This document shows, piece by piece, positions 1 to 13,800 of a stretch of DNA of 64,000 bases. The DNA lies in the NCBI GenBank assembly GCA_914767715.1, contig OU612069.1, positions 15,371,387 to 15,435,386 on the forward strand, in the 5' to 3' direction. The notes beneath the pieces are model-generated. The model saw only the letters and a list, made by a program, of their open reading frames with translations, was not told where the DNA came from and ran no database searches. Both the position numbers and the translations under genes were made by a program. The stretch is from Membranipora membranacea (lineage: Eukaryota; Bryozoa; Gymnolaemata; Cheilostomatida; Membraniporidae). The stretch's first letter is position 1. Each line of letters opens with the position of its first letter.

Positions 1-186
1 CAAGAAGCTTGTCATTTTACCATATTTTGTATTGCGTGGAAAATGCAAGTAACTTAACTGTGAAGATCCCCAACTTGGCAACCCTGGCTATTAAACACTA
101 CTTGGGTACCCGGCTATCATACCGCTGGCGACCCCGGCTATCAACAACATCACTTGCATTTTGACCTGTGTATATCGATATCTTAC

Positions 187-1880
187 CTTTGCAGGCTGCG
201 TTTCCTCGTCTCCTCCGGAGATAATTTAGAATCACTGGAGTCTCCTCCCACCAGATCTAAGCCTATCTTGATCATAACATGCTCGTGTTTATCTTTGTTA
301 TAACACGGTACACACAAGTCAAAGTCCTACAACAATACAAGGTGATAATTAAGAAACAAGCTAAACCTGTGAGTGCTGGTGTGTTTCTGCATTTATTACT
401 GTTCTTCTGAAGTCTGGATTGTAGACAAGTCAGTTTGGGCCTAGCTCAGACCCTTCACAAGATATCTGGTTACCCGGGTTGGATCTTTGTATACTTGTGT
501 GAAATTATTCTGAAGACTGGAAGGATAACGTGTCAGTGTGGACCTACAGAAGAGCCGCCGGCACTGCCCAAGTTAGCTGAGTTTGAGCTTTGCAGGTTTG
601 TGCTGTTTCTGTCAACGTATAAAATCAACTCTTCTTGCACGCTCAGGGGTTGTTCCCCCATGTCATTGTTAGAATTCCCCATCTGATTAGGGTTTCCCTG
701 TAGTGTAGTCATGTGACTGGGCGTATGCTGCGGCTGCTGCTGAATTTGTTGTGTAAGTTTGTGTGATTTCGTAAAGATATAATCAATAATAGGACTCTCA
801 GTCGGGATTTTGTTCCCTGATTCCCTGATTGAGTCAAAGTCATTTGCATCCTATTGCAAAGATAGTGTTTATTTGATCCTCATAAAGCTGGTCTCTGCTT
901 AAAAGGAAGCTGATGGCCTATCTTCATTTTACTAAGATGTATGTACAGCTTATCTTATTGACTGTTGTCTAAGTCAGAGATCAAAATGGAAGGGTACAAA
1001 TATGACTGTTTGGATCTGTGTATACACAATGGACAATTTAACTTGGAGATTAAAACAAACTGGATAGCCATCTTTTGGTGTCAGTTTACAAACAACTGCG
1101 CACTTTAAAGTTCACATATTTACTACAAGGGACACAAACAGGTATAAAGGCTGTGTCGAAAACTGATTATAGTAACAAGTGCCATCATTTGGTCTCTAGT
1201 CTGAGCCCCCCAGACTTTTAGCCGCCCAGACTTTTACCCCCCGGCCGCCCGCCGGGGTCTCTAGCCCTGATGTACAAAAATTCCTTGGCGTCTGGTGATA
1301 TGTAATGCCACAGTATATACAGTATATATAGGAATACTATATACATATGTACATATGCAGGTGTGTGTATATACAGTGTGATCTGGTTAACTCAGACTTT
1401 ATAATTCAGAACTCATCTTAATTCAGACAAGGACAATTGTCCTTACAGGCAGATCTCAATGCATTCTAATGTCACTTAATTCAGACTCTGCTTAATTTAC
1501 ACATTTTCACTGTAACTTTATCATAGTTATATATTATGGTAATGACACAGTATTAGAGCCTACCCAAAGACCAATGCATGTTCACTGTGACATCATAATG
1601 CGGAGAATGAGAGTTACCTTCCCTTATGGGAGGCTCTCTTTCCACCATCAATAATTCATGCCAAGTAGAGCATTGAATTTTTTTACCATACAACTTTATC
1701 ATAAGTAACTGCCTGACTATAACATGCATTGGTCTTTGGGTAGTCTTTAACTAGAGGGGTATACTTACATCACAAGTAGAGCAGTGATATCTGGTCTCCA
1801 CCTGTGCCTTACAGTTATTACATGTATACTCAAATCCATCTCTGCCTGTTGTGTGTATCTCATGTAGGAATGCCATAGTA
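187..1880 (-). CDS. CREBBP/EP300: CBP exons 25-26: ZZ zinc finger, truncated by window edge
   Basis: Exon 25 (1880-1769) reads [37 protein letters not shown]. Exon 26 (326-187) continues [20 protein letters not shown] and then [24 protein letters not shown]. This is the ZZ finger (paired CxxC motifs, then CxxC and HxH) plus the linker to TAZ2. The exon 26 donor is CAAAG|GTAAG, so TAZ2 must start in an exon left of position 1. The intron between them (327-1768) contains a MITE close to the splice donor. Confidence 0.94.
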
Positions 1881-4800
1881 CTATAAATATAAACATAAAT
1901 ATATAAATATATACAAATGATTTAAAATAGATAAAAATAGATAAAAATAGATAAAAATACAAGTGTTCATAGTAATATTACGTATAACGGAGACCAACAA
2001 TGTGAGATTTTGTCGAGTTGAATAATTGTTATACAGTAGTTTGCATTGGACATGAGTCTGCTTGTTAACAGCAATTTTGTGTAAGCGGAATGATATTTGC
2101 GTGAAAGTAGCTAGCTTGCAGATTATTCACCAAAATTGGCAATGAAAAGCTATCTTGATCAGTTCCAAGGGGAATAACTATCAGGGGCTCTTGCAATCAG
2201 AACGAGCGATGCCTTACTAACGCGAATTATCACTATCACATCGCTCAAAATTATCACTCACCTCGTCTTCCGATTAGACAAAATCCTTCCCAAATCGCTC
2301 ACTTAGTATGTGTATAATTCCATCATCGAGTGAGCGATGTATGCGCGACACCCCCATCTCACTCACTCACCCTCTCACTCACTCACCCACCCAACCACCC
2401 ACCCACCCACCCACTCACTCACTCACTCACTCACTCACTCACTCACTCACTCACTCACTCACTCACTCACTGAGTGATCAGATTGCAATTTTTTCTGTTT
2501 CTAATTGAAAGAGAACCACTTATCCTACCTGAATGTAGCTCGCCGATGACTGCTGAACTCCCAATGTTTCTCTCTGCACATTGTGAGGAATGAGTCCCGA
2601 GCGTCCATCAGGTCGGAGCTGATAAGAGAGTCGGGGTCTGTTTTAGTCTTAGTAAAGTTTGTGGTGTGTGGGGTGAAGGCATTGTGCTGAAGTCTTATCA
2701 CAAAGAACATGTCCCTGTGCTTCTCTATGTTCGAGAACAGCTGTAAGCAATAAGACAATAAAACACATTTTATTGCCGAGCTTGTATTTTTGTAACAACA
2801 AGCCATCCAAACTTATGCCAAAGGAATAATAGTAGGAGCTAAAAATGAAGATGAACATGTCATTTGCTGCACCTTAGCCTTGGTTCTCAGTATCAGTAGA
2901 ATAAATTCTAACATGTTTACGCATTTATTAATAAGACAACAGTCAAGTGATTTGCAGGAATGCAGAAAATCCTAATTAGTTTGCATCTTTGTCAAGATTT
3001 TTCTACAACTTACTCCAATTCAACGATTTCTCAAAATTGTTCTGCAGTGGGTTTCAAAATAAATCTTATCGTATCATAAACACAAGACTGATGCTTATAT
3101 CATGAAATCTGAGTGTTGATCGACTTATTTTCATTGCTGCTGATAAGTTTAAGACACAGATGACAGATGTTCTAACAGAACTTACCTTTGCAGACAGATC
3201 AGAGCCTGTGAGTTGAGCGCTCTTCTTGTTCTTTTTAGGATTCTTACTTTTACCCTGCAAAATAACGAAAAATGAAAATCCACTGACAAACTGCTTCAAA
3301 CATAATGACCACAAAATGCATAACATCGGTCAGAGATCATCTGCAAAATTGTTTAAATACAAGCAGAGAAGTTCACTCACAAGAAATTGGCCAAGTAGAA
3401 GTGATTTTCAGCCATTAAATATACAAATTCTCAATTCTCTCTTACCTTTTTCTTATGTTTACCATGAGACGAAGGTTTGCCAGTCTTATCAGGGTACGCT
3501 GACGACATCGCGTCATTACTGGCATCATCATCAGAATCTAGATCAGCTGTAGTGACTGAGTTATTGTCATTCATCGGATCGTCGGTGAGAGCTCGCTTCT
3601 GCTCCTCCTCCTCACATTCCTACAGAAAGAGGGCATCAACAAAGTCAGCAAGTAGGCTCATCTCGTATGCACGGAAGGGTAACTCAAAAAATCTATTAAT
3701 TGTTATTATTGTTATGTGTTTTAATGAGGAGTGTAGTTAAACTGAGGAGTGTAGAAGCCTGAAGCCTGGCCAGGATACAGTGTGCAACTATAATTACCTA
3801 GAAAACTACTGGAAGAAGTTGAGGGACAGGTCATCAAAAAAAGGCAGCACAACGACACAATTTTGAAAGTATGGTCTCTTAGTTCGCATGAAAAGGTAAC
3901 TCCAAAAACAATGAAAATTCAGGAATAAATAATTCGAGTTTAAATAATTTAACTTCAAATATTTAGACTGATTCGAGCCAAAACCTGACCTCTGGCGGGG
4001 ATCCATTTTGCAAATAGGGATAGGCCTACCTAAAAAATCCATTGTTAGAAGTTGAGGGACAACAGACACAGCATATGTGGGTCAGCTAATGGTACCAGGA
4101 TGAGAAGAATCTTTAACTTATTAATTCAAGTTCAAAGAGTTCAAACATGAGACATGTTCGAGAATTGTGGCAAATCACTATAAGAGTTGTACTGGCTGGC
4201 GAGCTAGACTCAAGAGTGCATTTTTCAGTCACAAGCAGCAGAACCATGTACAATCTTGCTATATACATTGAATATATGTGACATTCAATAAAAGCCAAAC
4301 TGTTCCTAAAAATCAGTTTCGTTGAGGCATACAGCCACATACCTTGACGCAGTCTTCTAGTATAGTAGTCCAGAAGTCTCCCTCAAAATACGGCAGCTCA
4401 GCAGCGCTTGACATGTTCTTCTCTACTGCATCTTTGTACATATCCTTATAATCTATCACTACTCCCTCTATAATGGCCTGTGTGAGTATAAAACACTCAG
4501 TTTAGCAAAAAGCGCTGGACATGGTTACGGAGCAACAATACATAGACAATAGATCATCATCCATGAGGGCTAGGCATTCGATTATTCAGGAAGTTTTAGG
4601 TGACAGGGAATTCTGGATGACCTTCTCCGTCCTAATTGTAGGCCTTCTAAACAACAGCTGTGAGATTTACTGTTCAATTATTTAGTGTGCTATTGTGACT
4701 GATTGGGAACCCTAGAAAGATTCAAAAATGAAAAACATTATCTTGATTTCTGAAACAATTGTCCAATTTTGAAACGCTACCAAAAGAAATTACTGGGTGA

Positions 4801-7800
4801 AGCTAATGCCCAAAGAGACATAGGTACATCGCTGCTATAAAAGTGGAGGGGGGTTTGAGGTAAAAAATACCCAAGCCAACTGTCTGACAAACTTACCTTA
4901 TCAAGCATTTTTTTGTACCATTCTTGAAGGCGTTTGGGTTTTGGCACTTTCTGTTCGGCGGGATGAGAGTGAAAAATATAGTCATCACCTTCTGAGGGGG
5001 GACACGCCCATATGTGTCCCCAGCTGAATCCTAACTGCTTCACGTAATCAAAATATCCTACAAACATAACAAATATAGGGACATGAACACGAGAGACATA
5101 CAAGCATGAAAGAGGCACACTGACATCGAGATAACACAATAAACATGTGTACCTCTGATTGTTAGAGTCAATTTAGTATAAGTACCCGCCCCTAATTACT
5201 AAGGTTTACAGGGGGTCATCACACTAAAATTCTTTTGATGGTACTCATGCTAAGTGAATTTTATTCACTCTCCATCAATCAGAGATATACATGCAATAGT
5301 ATATCACATGATCAGTGTGTGAAAGAAGTAGATGTCAAGTTATCTCCTCATCAAAGCGAGTGGAAAAAATTGCTCTGGCAAAATCACAGCCAGCACGTAA
5401 GAAAACACATAACACAAACTTTAAAACAGTAATTATCCAATACACATGTATATGTTAGAAAAATAGAACAGCAGTTCAATTCAACATCCAAGAATTTTGC
5501 TATCAATCTGAAATTCTTAGCCTTCACACGAAAGCAGAAAACTGTCAGCATTACTAGTATTTGTCTCCCCTGACTTGGTTGTTTTGATAAAAAAGTGAGA
5601 CATTTGGCGCAATGGCACAATGGCACAGCCTATAACAGCTATTCAGTATGATTGCACATCAAACAGAAAGGGTTTACAGCTATTCCTACTGTAAAAAAAC
5701 CTTTTGTTATTCATTAAACACTATCATTGGCTACCAAATTATATCAACATATCACCTATAGGCACCGAGAAAGTACTTTTGTCAACTATCTTTAAATTTA
5801 GCTCTTATAATACAGAGTTTTTGTGAGTTGGTCAAACCAGACCAGCTATTTATATGTTTATGGTTGTACCCAACAAAAAACCCAACTTGCCAGTGACAGC
5901 CATATTTTGACAGTAAGTGACTAGCGCTCTTAAATTTTTCTCAATGCTCTGGCAAAATTACAGCCAGCACGTAAGAAAACACATAACACAAACTTTAAAA
6001 CAGTGTTATCCAATACACATGTATATGTTAGAAAAATAGAACAACAGTTCAATTCAACATCCTAGAATTTTGCTATCAATCTGAAATTCTTAGCCTTCAC
6101 ACGAAAGCAGAAACCTGTCAGCATTACTAGTATTTGTCTCCCCTGACTTGGTTGTTTTGATAAAAAAGTGAGACACTTGGCATTGGCGCAATGGCACATC
6201 CTATAACAGCTATTCAGTATGATTTCACATCAAACAGAAAGGCTTTACAGCCATTCCTACTAGAAAAAACCTTTTGTAACTCATTAAACACTATCATTAG
6301 CTACCAAATTATATCAACATATCATCTATATCATCTATGCATCTAGACAGAACTTTTCCTAAGTCTATCTTCAAATTTAGAAGAATTTTTGTGAGTTGGT
6401 CAAACCAGACCAGCTAAAGTTGTACCCAACAAAAAACAAAACATAAAAAATTAGAATTAGTTATTATAAAATAGCAAATATCTGCTATCGGTAAGACATT
6501 CTTAGACTTGTTACGCAGCTACATAAAAAGTGACAGGGATAGACATTCTAGGATGTTGAATTGGACTGTATTTATACTTTCTCTATGTAACTAAGGTAAA
6601 ATATGGTATACATACCTATAAGTATCTCGTGATATACAGCGGTCCTGTACTCGCGAGGAGAGAAGAAGTGCACTGAGTCTAGATATGATATGTATACTCT
6701 GCTTGTGTTAGGTGCTGGAGCTGATGAGTCATACTCCTGTAACAACATATAAAATAATATAATAATACAAATATATAACATTAGTCATAATAAAATTCAT
6801 CAAATATATAATCACGTATTTAATTTTATTCATAATACAATATATAACATTCTTTTGCCATAACAAGACAAATAATTTTTATCGTCAATGCGTATATATC
6901 ATGAGACAATAATTTTCACAAGACCAATTCATATAATCACTGGTAGTATTTAAGATTTGGACCCTCTCATTCAAGAAGCGCCTTGGACTACAATGTCAAC
7001 AATAATGAAGTTTAATTAACATTAATGAATAAAAAAAAAGTGGTTACGCTTTCTCTTCTTCCATTTTCTTTGACACCATTTGCAAATTTGTTCACTATTG
7101 TAATGTTATAGACAGCCACTAAAAGTGTTCTACCATTTAAAACTATCAAGTCCCACATACCTGGACATGCATAGAGAAGAAACAGACCTCCCTATCGGAG
7201 TTTGGAGCTCTTTGGAAGGCGAACATAGCCTTACACTTATATGGTATAGTGGCAGGCATCTCAACAAACCTGCTCTTCATTCCTGTAAAGGGAAAATAGT
7301 CAATATTGATAGCGTCGTATACAGATTCAAAATTAAAGTAAATATCACAGGCTATGTTGAAATAAATCAATGAGAGGAAGTTCATTGCTCTCAGGGCCAC
7401 TGCATGAAAGGGAAAGGGCAACTCCGAAGAAAAGATATTTAAAATAACTAGTTACGTATAAATTTATCAAATTGAAGTAGGGATTGTAAGCTTTGCTGAT
7501 GTGGAAGACACTCTTATGACGGACACATGTGGTGCAACTTGTCCGAACAATATCATTGGCCAATTAGAGGATTTAAAAATATATCAGTAATATGATTTAT
7601 AAGCAAAGATTGAGATATTCTCGCTTAGCTCTAATAATGCCCAAGTAACCCTAGAAAGAGACACTACAAATAATTCAACTTTGAAGAGCAGTAGCCTGGA
7701 AACCCAGGGTACAATTGAGAATGCGGAGGAGGATGTAGCGTACCAGGTTTGATTTCCGTTTCCTTATCCGTATACGAGAGTATCCTAACCACGACATCTC

Positions 7801-10800
7801 CGGCTCCAGCTATCTGCTTACGCTTGAGGTAACTATTGACTCGTGTCTGGATATGTTCTGATAATTTACACACCGGTAACCCTGTAACAAAAAAACAATG
7901 AATTCTCCTGTTACTGTGTTGTCCTCGTGAGGCAAACATGTAATGTAAAATTGGTGATAAACCATGATTTATTGCCAGTAATATTCAGTTGAAAGCGCAT
8001 ATATTGATAACGTATATTGTATATTGTATATTGTATATTGTATATTGTATATTGATATGTATAAGATATGCATGATACTGGCTGTTCCACTATTAATTCC
8101 AAAAGCTTCTACATTAGGACTCCAGACTTACAACCTGGAAAAGTTAAGTATTCACAGGAAGGAAAGTTTGTCTTGCCGCTCAAGCTTGAAATAGTGAAAT
8201 TTTTGTCTAGCTCACAATAACTAAACTGCATTGCTTTATTACATTTCAACTCTAGCTGGTGAAACCGGTGCTAAATAACATCAATTAGGTCGCACTCATA
8301 AACATGTAAATATTTTATTTATATGTTTTTATGTTTATATATTTATATTTTCATGGTCGCACCAAAACAAACTAAACACAAACTCTACCTAATATTAATT
8401 CCTAAAATGCACATGCAGTGGAAAGTAAATAGACTGAGGCCCAGTAAAACTTACGTGTCGAGGAATATCTGTTTTCTTTTCGTTTTTGGTTCCTAGTTTT
8501 GAGGCAGCCATCACAAAGATAGCCACTGGTCCAGATCTCAGACATATACTGTACACATATAGAGTGGAACTCTCGCTCGCAGTCCTTACATTTACACATA
8601 GCCTCCGGTTCTAAGATATCGTTCTACAAGAAAAAAAAACAATTAACTTGATATAAATATAAAGATTACTAAAAAAATTCATTAAAACAAAATATTAAGA
8701 TTCACTCCCGTCATTGAGATTACAGCATATTTGAATGATTTTAATTATCAGTTAGAAGTTAAAATCCTGGGGAGCTTTATGTTGGGAACTTATTCAGTTG
8801 CAAAAAATTATTGTGTTTTAAAAAATAAGTTGTACGGATCAGCCTGATAGCTGATTCATTGTGGGCTGAAACCCAATGTGTAACATTTCAGGGACAGAGT
8901 ATGTCTCAATTTATTATTTTATTACGTAATTCATAGTGTAGTACTATGCTGACAACCAAAAGTTGATCAGACAGCTTGAGTGTCTTTTGATTGACACTCC
9001 ACAAACATTGATGCGCTTTCCTTTTGAAGCTTTATCAGTATGCGGTTAATATTGACGATGACTTTTTATAATCTTTGATATTGATAAGCTGAACTATTGT
9101 CTATGAGCTGACTGATCACACAAGGCCAGGCAGCAATGATGCTAAATGAACCAATCACACATTTACGACAGCCTCTGTTAAAAAGCTGCCGGCAATAATA
9201 GTACTTGTCTCCCTTGAATTTATTTTTTTCATGAACAACTGAGCCACTTGGCTGTTGGTACATTGACACAGCCTTATACAGCTATTCAGTATAATATCTC
9301 ATCAAATAGAAAGCCTTTATTACTATTCTTTCTAGTGAAAACCTGTTGTTACTCATTGAACATTATTGCAAGCTACCAAATATAATCTGTGGTTGCTTAT
9401 TGTATACCTTGATTTTTTTACATTGAACACTGGATCATTTCCTGATCATTGATCATTTTTGTGAGTTGGCCAAACTTATATGGAGGCCAGCTAAAGTTGT
9501 ACCCAACATAAATACCCAGTGTGAGAGTGACAGTCACATACAGATAGTAAGTGACCAGTCCTCTCAATAAGTATAAGTGCTGTGACAATGAAAAAGGCAG
9601 GTCCGAAATACTGATACAAAATTACCAATCCAAAACTGCATTGCTGTAATTTGCCGTTTGGATTAAATTTTTCATCCATTCAGTTTTTATGTAATTTATA
9701 TAAAAGGCAAAAGCAGGAATTCATGAATCAGTTTTTAGAGAGGTGACGTGAGTCTAAATCAAATGGAGTGTGTTTCAATTGAGCTTAACAATTATCATTT
9801 GTAGGCGATTGTACTATGTGTACTATTGAAGCTTTGTAAACAAGTTGTAATTATTGATAAACTCAACCATCATTCAACACCTAGAGCGAATGGATTTAAA
9901 ATCCATGATAGCATTAGTTAAACAGCTGCTAACATTACAAAACTTATCTCCCCTGAATTTGATTGTTTTTATAAAAAAAGTGAGACACTTGGAGTTGGTA
10001 CATTGGCACACACTATTATACCTATTCAGTATGATTTCTCATCAAATAGAAAGCCTTTATAGCTATTCCTACGAGTGGTAACGGTTTGTTACTCATTAAA
10101 CACTATTATCAGCCACCAAATTATATCATCATAAAATAACCTGTGGTTGTTTACTATACTTTGGATGAGAATGGTATTAGGTTTCCACATATAAGGAGTT
10201 TTTGTGAGTGACCACTTTATGAACAACTTTCTTGCTAAATGCCCCTCAGGCAGGTATCGAACAATTAAACACAGAAGTGCCCTTGGTAAAGACTGTTTTT
10301 TGAGGCATGCTATCCATATTTTAAATGATATTCTCTTTTAATCATCCATCAGTGTTTAAACTTATTTTTCCTTGTATGTGCTGGCTCCTTTTCAGTATGA
10401 AACTTATAAGGAGGCCAGCTAAAGTTGTACCCAACAAAAATACCCAGCTTGTCAGTGATAGTCATATTATGGCAGTAAGTGACCAGTGCTCTCAATTTTT
10501 CCAAGTTAAAGTGCTGTGACTTTGAAAGAGGCAGGCAGGTTCAAAAACTGTAGTGCAGTAATTTGCTGTTAGGATTGAATATTTCATTCATTCAATTTAT
10601 ACAACAGGTTGTAGCAGGAATTCATGGATCAGTCTTCAGGGAGGTGAAATGCTTCTAAAACAATCAGAGTGTGCTTCAATTGTGCTTCACAAACATTAGC
10701 GTATGCTTTTGTACTTGTACTATTGAAGCTTTATAAATCAGTTGTAACTATTGTAAATCAGTTGTAATCAGTTGTAAATCAGTTGTAAATCAGTTGTAAT

Positions 10801-13800
10801 CAGTTGTAAATCAGTTGTAAATCAGTTGTAACTCAGCCATCATTCTAGACATGAATTTATGAATAGATTTCAAATTCATGACAGCTTTAGTTACAAGGCT
10901 GTTGACATTACTAGTACTTGTCCCCCTTGGATTTGTTACTTTCATGTGTAAAGTTAGATCATTAGCAGAAGGAAACACCGAAACATGCGATTACAGCTTT
11001 TTGGCAAAATCTCTATCAAATTTTTGAGAGTTGGTCGGACGAGCTAAACTTAAATGAAAATAAGCCCCCAGTGTGAAATTCACTGTCTATGTGTAGGTGA
11101 CTAGTGGTCTTGATTCTTGAAATGATGAGGCAAGGTTCTGCATTCGCAGCCCCATTTACTATTACAAAAACGCAGAAAATATCTTATTTCAAAACTTCCG
11201 CCATGGAATAGGTTATGATGATGGATGACTCCATGAGAAATTTAGGAACACTATGGCGCAGAGCCAGTTGGCAGGTCTTGTGGGTATCTAAGTTTGAAAT
11301 CTGCTGACATGATTATGAAGATGGCTGACAAAATAGCTGAAAGGGATACAGATCAACATAACTCAGAGCTTGGCTGACTGGGCAAAATGATGAAGCCGTG
11401 AGAAGATCGAAACGGACACACTGACATCGAGATTACTGTGTTCACATGTACCGACCCCTATTTAATAAAATTGAACACGGGTTGTCACACCAAATTTCTT
11501 ATGGTGGTACTCTTACCAAGTGAATTAATTCACTCTCTACCGATCAGAGATATATATGCTTTAGTATATCACATGATCAGTGTGGGAAACAGAGAGAGAG
11601 AGAGTACTGACCTTAGTCTTAATGAACTGATCTTTGTGTAGAGTGAGCGGATTGCCTGTCAGTTCGTCTGTCAGCTCCACAGTGTCTGAAGCGATCTCCT
11701 CAAAACATTTATCACAGTACGTGTATCTACAGCGGATAATCAAAATAGTATTTGACCAGATTAAATCAAATGGTTTGCTGTATTCCTATGCCCAGTTTCA
11801 TGTATATGAGAATGATAATGATGAGATAAACATTTTCAAAAAAATCAAGCTAGCAAAATGATGATTTTCATTTCGTCAAATGTTCTGGTTCCTTTTTTAT
11901 GGTCATCTTACTTTTGGTCTGCCAGTAAGATATAAACAGACTGGTGATTTTTTTAGAGAGCGATTGATAATAGCGGGGAATCTAAGCAAACGAAGTTGTT
12001 ATCGTTTGACGCTGGCTATTTAGTTCATATATCCGAAGAGAGCCAGCAACACAATGGTTTTCTAATCTAATGCAAACGTTTTGCTTTGCCGATTTGTGTG
12101 TTTCTAACTTTTCACACATTTCGACTGATTATTTTCCTGAGATTCCATCTAAATATTTTTTACAAAAATTATAATTCAAAATGATAACGACTCTCCATGA
12201 GAGAAAATCATCGAATAAATTTTTCGTCAAGCAGATTATAATTCAAGATTTTTAGGTGCTGGGCAGTCGTCATTTTTAGATTTTATTTATATTAGCATCA
12301 TATTTTCTCATTGCATTAATATTCTATGATGAAGTTTTAATCTATTTCATTCATTTTATCAGCCACAGGCTTATTTAACTTCTGATTTTAATATTTTATC
12401 TCATGTACAACGCATGGAAATCATTGTTTCTAAACACTTTTGTTAAGCGTTATAAATAAAGTTTAATGCTTATTATTATTATTATTATTATAAATAAACA
12501 TTATCACTAATATTGTCAAATTTCCCTTACCTGTTCTCGTAGGCATAGTAGACTTGATACTGAGCGATAGTACAGGCCAGTGATTGTTTACCGTAGCACA
12601 CCAGTACGTTAGGATAGAATACATACTTCCTACCACAGCAGAACCCGAGCTTCTTCATCACCACGTCGATCTCACCCTCAAATACTTCTGAGAGCTAAAA
12701 AGGTGAAACCACCATTAGTTATAAGACTTGCCTTTTCTATTTGAAGGTGCTGGCCAAGGTAATCGAATCCAACCTGGTTTCAGGTCCAAGGGACCCATAA
12801 AATTCAAGCAGTTAAAAACTCACTTTGCAATCTTGCCAGCAATATTTGCCTTGGACAAACTCCAAAAAAATTACAGCAGTGCTCCTGGGTAGAAAAACTC
12901 CCTATTTTTTCAAACAGAGAAATACTACATTTCTATGGTAAGTATTATCATACTTTAAATACTGACTCAATATGCCATAGTCTCGAACAGATCTTGATTG
13001 AGAAGCCATGATGAACGCCATTGAGTTGTGCGCCCATTGAGAAAATTAGTGAACTGAGCGGACAACTCCGAAATATTGAGTCACAACCAAGTTTAAAAGG
13101 GCGTGTAAAACCTGGCCTGTGTATTGAAATATCTCATCCCTCCAGAGATCGATTTTTCAAGGACAGGATATTACATTTTTCATCTCATATGGAGGGCATG
13201 CCCTTGAATAGGAGAGTAAAACATTTGAAGGAGGTAGGGTGGGCCGTCTTAGCGCAGGTTTGAAATAGTGAAACTTACGGGCGTCCAACATTTACTCGAT
13301 CGTACTACATTACATAACATAAACTTAGCCTAATGTAATTGTTAGTAGTTTCACCTCCCTATCAAGCTAAACCAGAGACTATAGATCATATATCCATAGT
13401 CTCTCGCTAAACTACACTCTAGCTTATATCATTTTCTCTTCTAGTGTATGTTTGCTTCAAATGCGGATTAACCATCACAAACCTTAGTGCACCATTTGTA
13501 GACTCGTGATGTTTTTTTGTTATAGATCCAAGCGTTATTGAACATGAGCCACACGTCGTTGACATAGTCCCAGGGGGTGGAGAAGTGTCCCTTATCTAGC
13601 TTCTTCTTAATCGTCGTCAAGTCCATCGGGTTCTTGATGATATCAAAATAGTCCTGCAAACAGAAAAACAAGTAATTGAATGTTTATTTTTAAGAATCAT
13701 GATAGTTGTCCTTCCATAGCCATAATAAAAATACAACAATGGGACATTTTTTAGTCAGATTTTTCTTTTAATTTAAGCTCTCATTGAAAGCATCATTAAA

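Larger units (their letters stand above)
9100..11130. repeat. Diverged family B copies 3-5 in CBP intron 15
   Basis: Three further copies, about 9100-9730, 9860-10600 and 10850-11130, carry the landmarks ACTTGTCTCCCTTGAATTT, ATTCAGTATAATATCTCATC, GGAGGCCAGCTAAAGTTGTA and AGTAAGTGACCAGT. The middle copy is interrupted by a short LINE fragment (10204-10403). Together they make up most of this nearly 3 kb intron. Confidence 0.7.

Noticed and set aside
435-686. 83-codon plus-strand frame in CBP intron 25
   Set aside because: No Met-context, family motif or splice support; lies entirely within an intron between well-matched exons.
12470-12495. (TTA)n run
   Set aside because: Too short and common in AT-rich introns to report as a feature.
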